64,000 bases of DNA. Origin: Phyllobacterium trifolii (GTDB taxonomy: Bacteria > Pseudomonadota > Alphaproteobacteria > Rhizobiales > Rhizobiaceae). The stretch is taken from NCBI RefSeq assembly GCF_014192095.1, contig NZ_JACHXN010000015.1:81578-145577 (forward strand). The letters run 5' to 3'. The position numbers and the translations under genes were made by a program. The notes under the pieces are model-generated. The model saw only the letters and a list, made by a program, of their open reading frames with translations. It searched no databases and was not told the DNA's origin. Shown here piece after piece: positions 63,393-64,000 of the stretch. The number at the start of each line of letters is the position of its first letter. Position 1 is the stretch's first letter.

Positions 63393-63950
63393 TTAGTGAA
63401 GTCCGGTCGTCGGCGCTTCAACTGGAAGCACCTCCTCTTTGAAGCGCGCCAACCGGATAACGGCCTGAGTCTGACTTTCGACGCCGAGTTTATAAAGCAC
63501 GGCGGACACATGCGCCTTGATAGTCGCCTCCGAGACGTTAAGTTCATGCGCAATCTGCTTGTTCAACATACCATCGGCCATCATCGCGAGCACCCGACCT
63601 TGCTGCGGCGTCAGCTTTCGCATGCACAATATAAGTTCAACGATTTCTGGGTCGAGTTCCCCAACTTCGTCGCCTACCAACGGCGACCAGATTTGTCCGT
63701 CAAGTATAGTTTTTACAGCTTCTTTAATGGTTTCGGGGCTGGACGATTTGGAAATGAAGCCTGCAGCGCCGAGTGCCAGAGCAGCACGAATTGTGACCGC
63801 GTCGTCGGTAGCAGAAACAATTGCCACCGGAACCATTGGTTGCAGCACGCGCAAGCTGATAAGGCCAGTTAGTCCACCAATGCCGTTCAACGATAGATCT
63901 AGAAGTGACGTGCTACCCGTCTTTAGGCCACCCGGAGCTGGAATTTTCCG
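63393..63950 (-). pseudogene. LuxR-type response regulator, N-terminal half missing
   Basis: The frame encodes the second half of a receiver domain (LLDLSLNGIGGLTGLISLRV with the phosphorylation-site Asp, then VPVAIVSATDDAVTIRAALA and GAAGFISKSSSPETIKEAV) and a complete LuxR HTH (KLTPQQGRVLAMMADGMLNK, then NVSEATIKAHVSAVLYKLGV). Upstream, the frame stays open only to a TAA at about 63955-63957. No ATG and no first half of the receiver (no DD pair or first helices) is found before the window end. A TTG at 63890 could start a short product lacking the Asp. It faces the frameshifted hybrid kinase end to end, its probable former partner. Confidence 0.7.
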
Positions 63951-64000
63951 GGGTTAAGGCTCATGCCGGCGGATGAGCCGATGAGCCGTTTATGAGCGAT

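Overview
The window looks like chromosomal DNA of an alphaproteobacterium of the order Hyphomicrobiales (Rhizobiales), probably from the Brucellaceae/Phyllobacteriaceae neighbourhood. The grounds are an Omp2-type porin, a C4-pathway 5-aminolevulinate synthase, and the housekeeping block murA - DUF2948 - hisD - UPF0262 - low-Mr phosphatase - infA - maf - yacG, which is typical of that group. The genus cannot be fixed from the sequence alone.

Layout. (1) 1-1700: gene-poor DNA with gene remnants. (2) 1689-6835, minus strand: a compact RiPP (ribosomally made, modified peptide) locus. Its order is BTAD/TolB-like/TPR regulator, short precursor peptide, long repeat-bearing precursor peptide, YcaO cyclodehydratase-family enzyme, TfuA partner. 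The long precursor carries eight copies of a 19-residue unit (consensus R-S-N-P-S-E-R-A-H-S-A-G-P-V-V). The short precursor has a related leader and one diverged copy of the same unit. YcaO plus TfuA is the enzyme pair known for backbone thioamidation, and the cores contain no cysteine. This is the most striking system in the window. (3) 7253-8379: a small unknown protein and an orphan LuxR-type regulator. (4) 8766-37495: a large exopolysaccharide locus of the Wzx/Wzy type. It has a WecA-like initiating transferase, a putative Wzy polymerase, a Wzx-like flippase, Wza and Wzc homologues, six glycosyltransferases, an acetyltransferase, a pyruvyltransferase, GDP-fucose synthase and a second LuxR-type regulator. 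Embedded in it (23233-32137) is an island for an unusual nucleotide sugar: glucose-1-phosphate cytidylyltransferase, sugar C-methyltransferase, 3,5-epimerase, SDR, class III aminotransferase, PIG-L deacetylase, DUF4910 hydrolase and a secreted DUF4038 glycosidase.

(5) 37905-43665: small hypothetical protein, FAD oxidoreductase, porin, tRNA-Phe and two Gfo/Idh/MocA oxidoreductases. (6) 43734-49411: the conserved housekeeping block. (7) 49649-54259: tRNA-Thr, a ribokinase/BtpA/GntR operon, and a divergent LysR/azoreductase pair. (8) 54435-59671: galE, allantoicase, hemA, an aminotransferase and mscL. (9) 59891-63957: a symporter-type hybrid histidine kinase with an apparent single-base frameshift. 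It faces a LuxR response regulator that has lost its N-terminal half, which suggests a decaying two-component pair.

How it fits together: the exopolysaccharide genes form a near-complete pathway, from lipid-linked priming through sugar activation, assembly, decoration, flipping and polymerisation to export. The RiPP locus is a self-contained minus-strand run with its own regulator but no visible exporter or leader peptidase. Function assignments come from motifs and family resemblance read by eye; no database search was possible.
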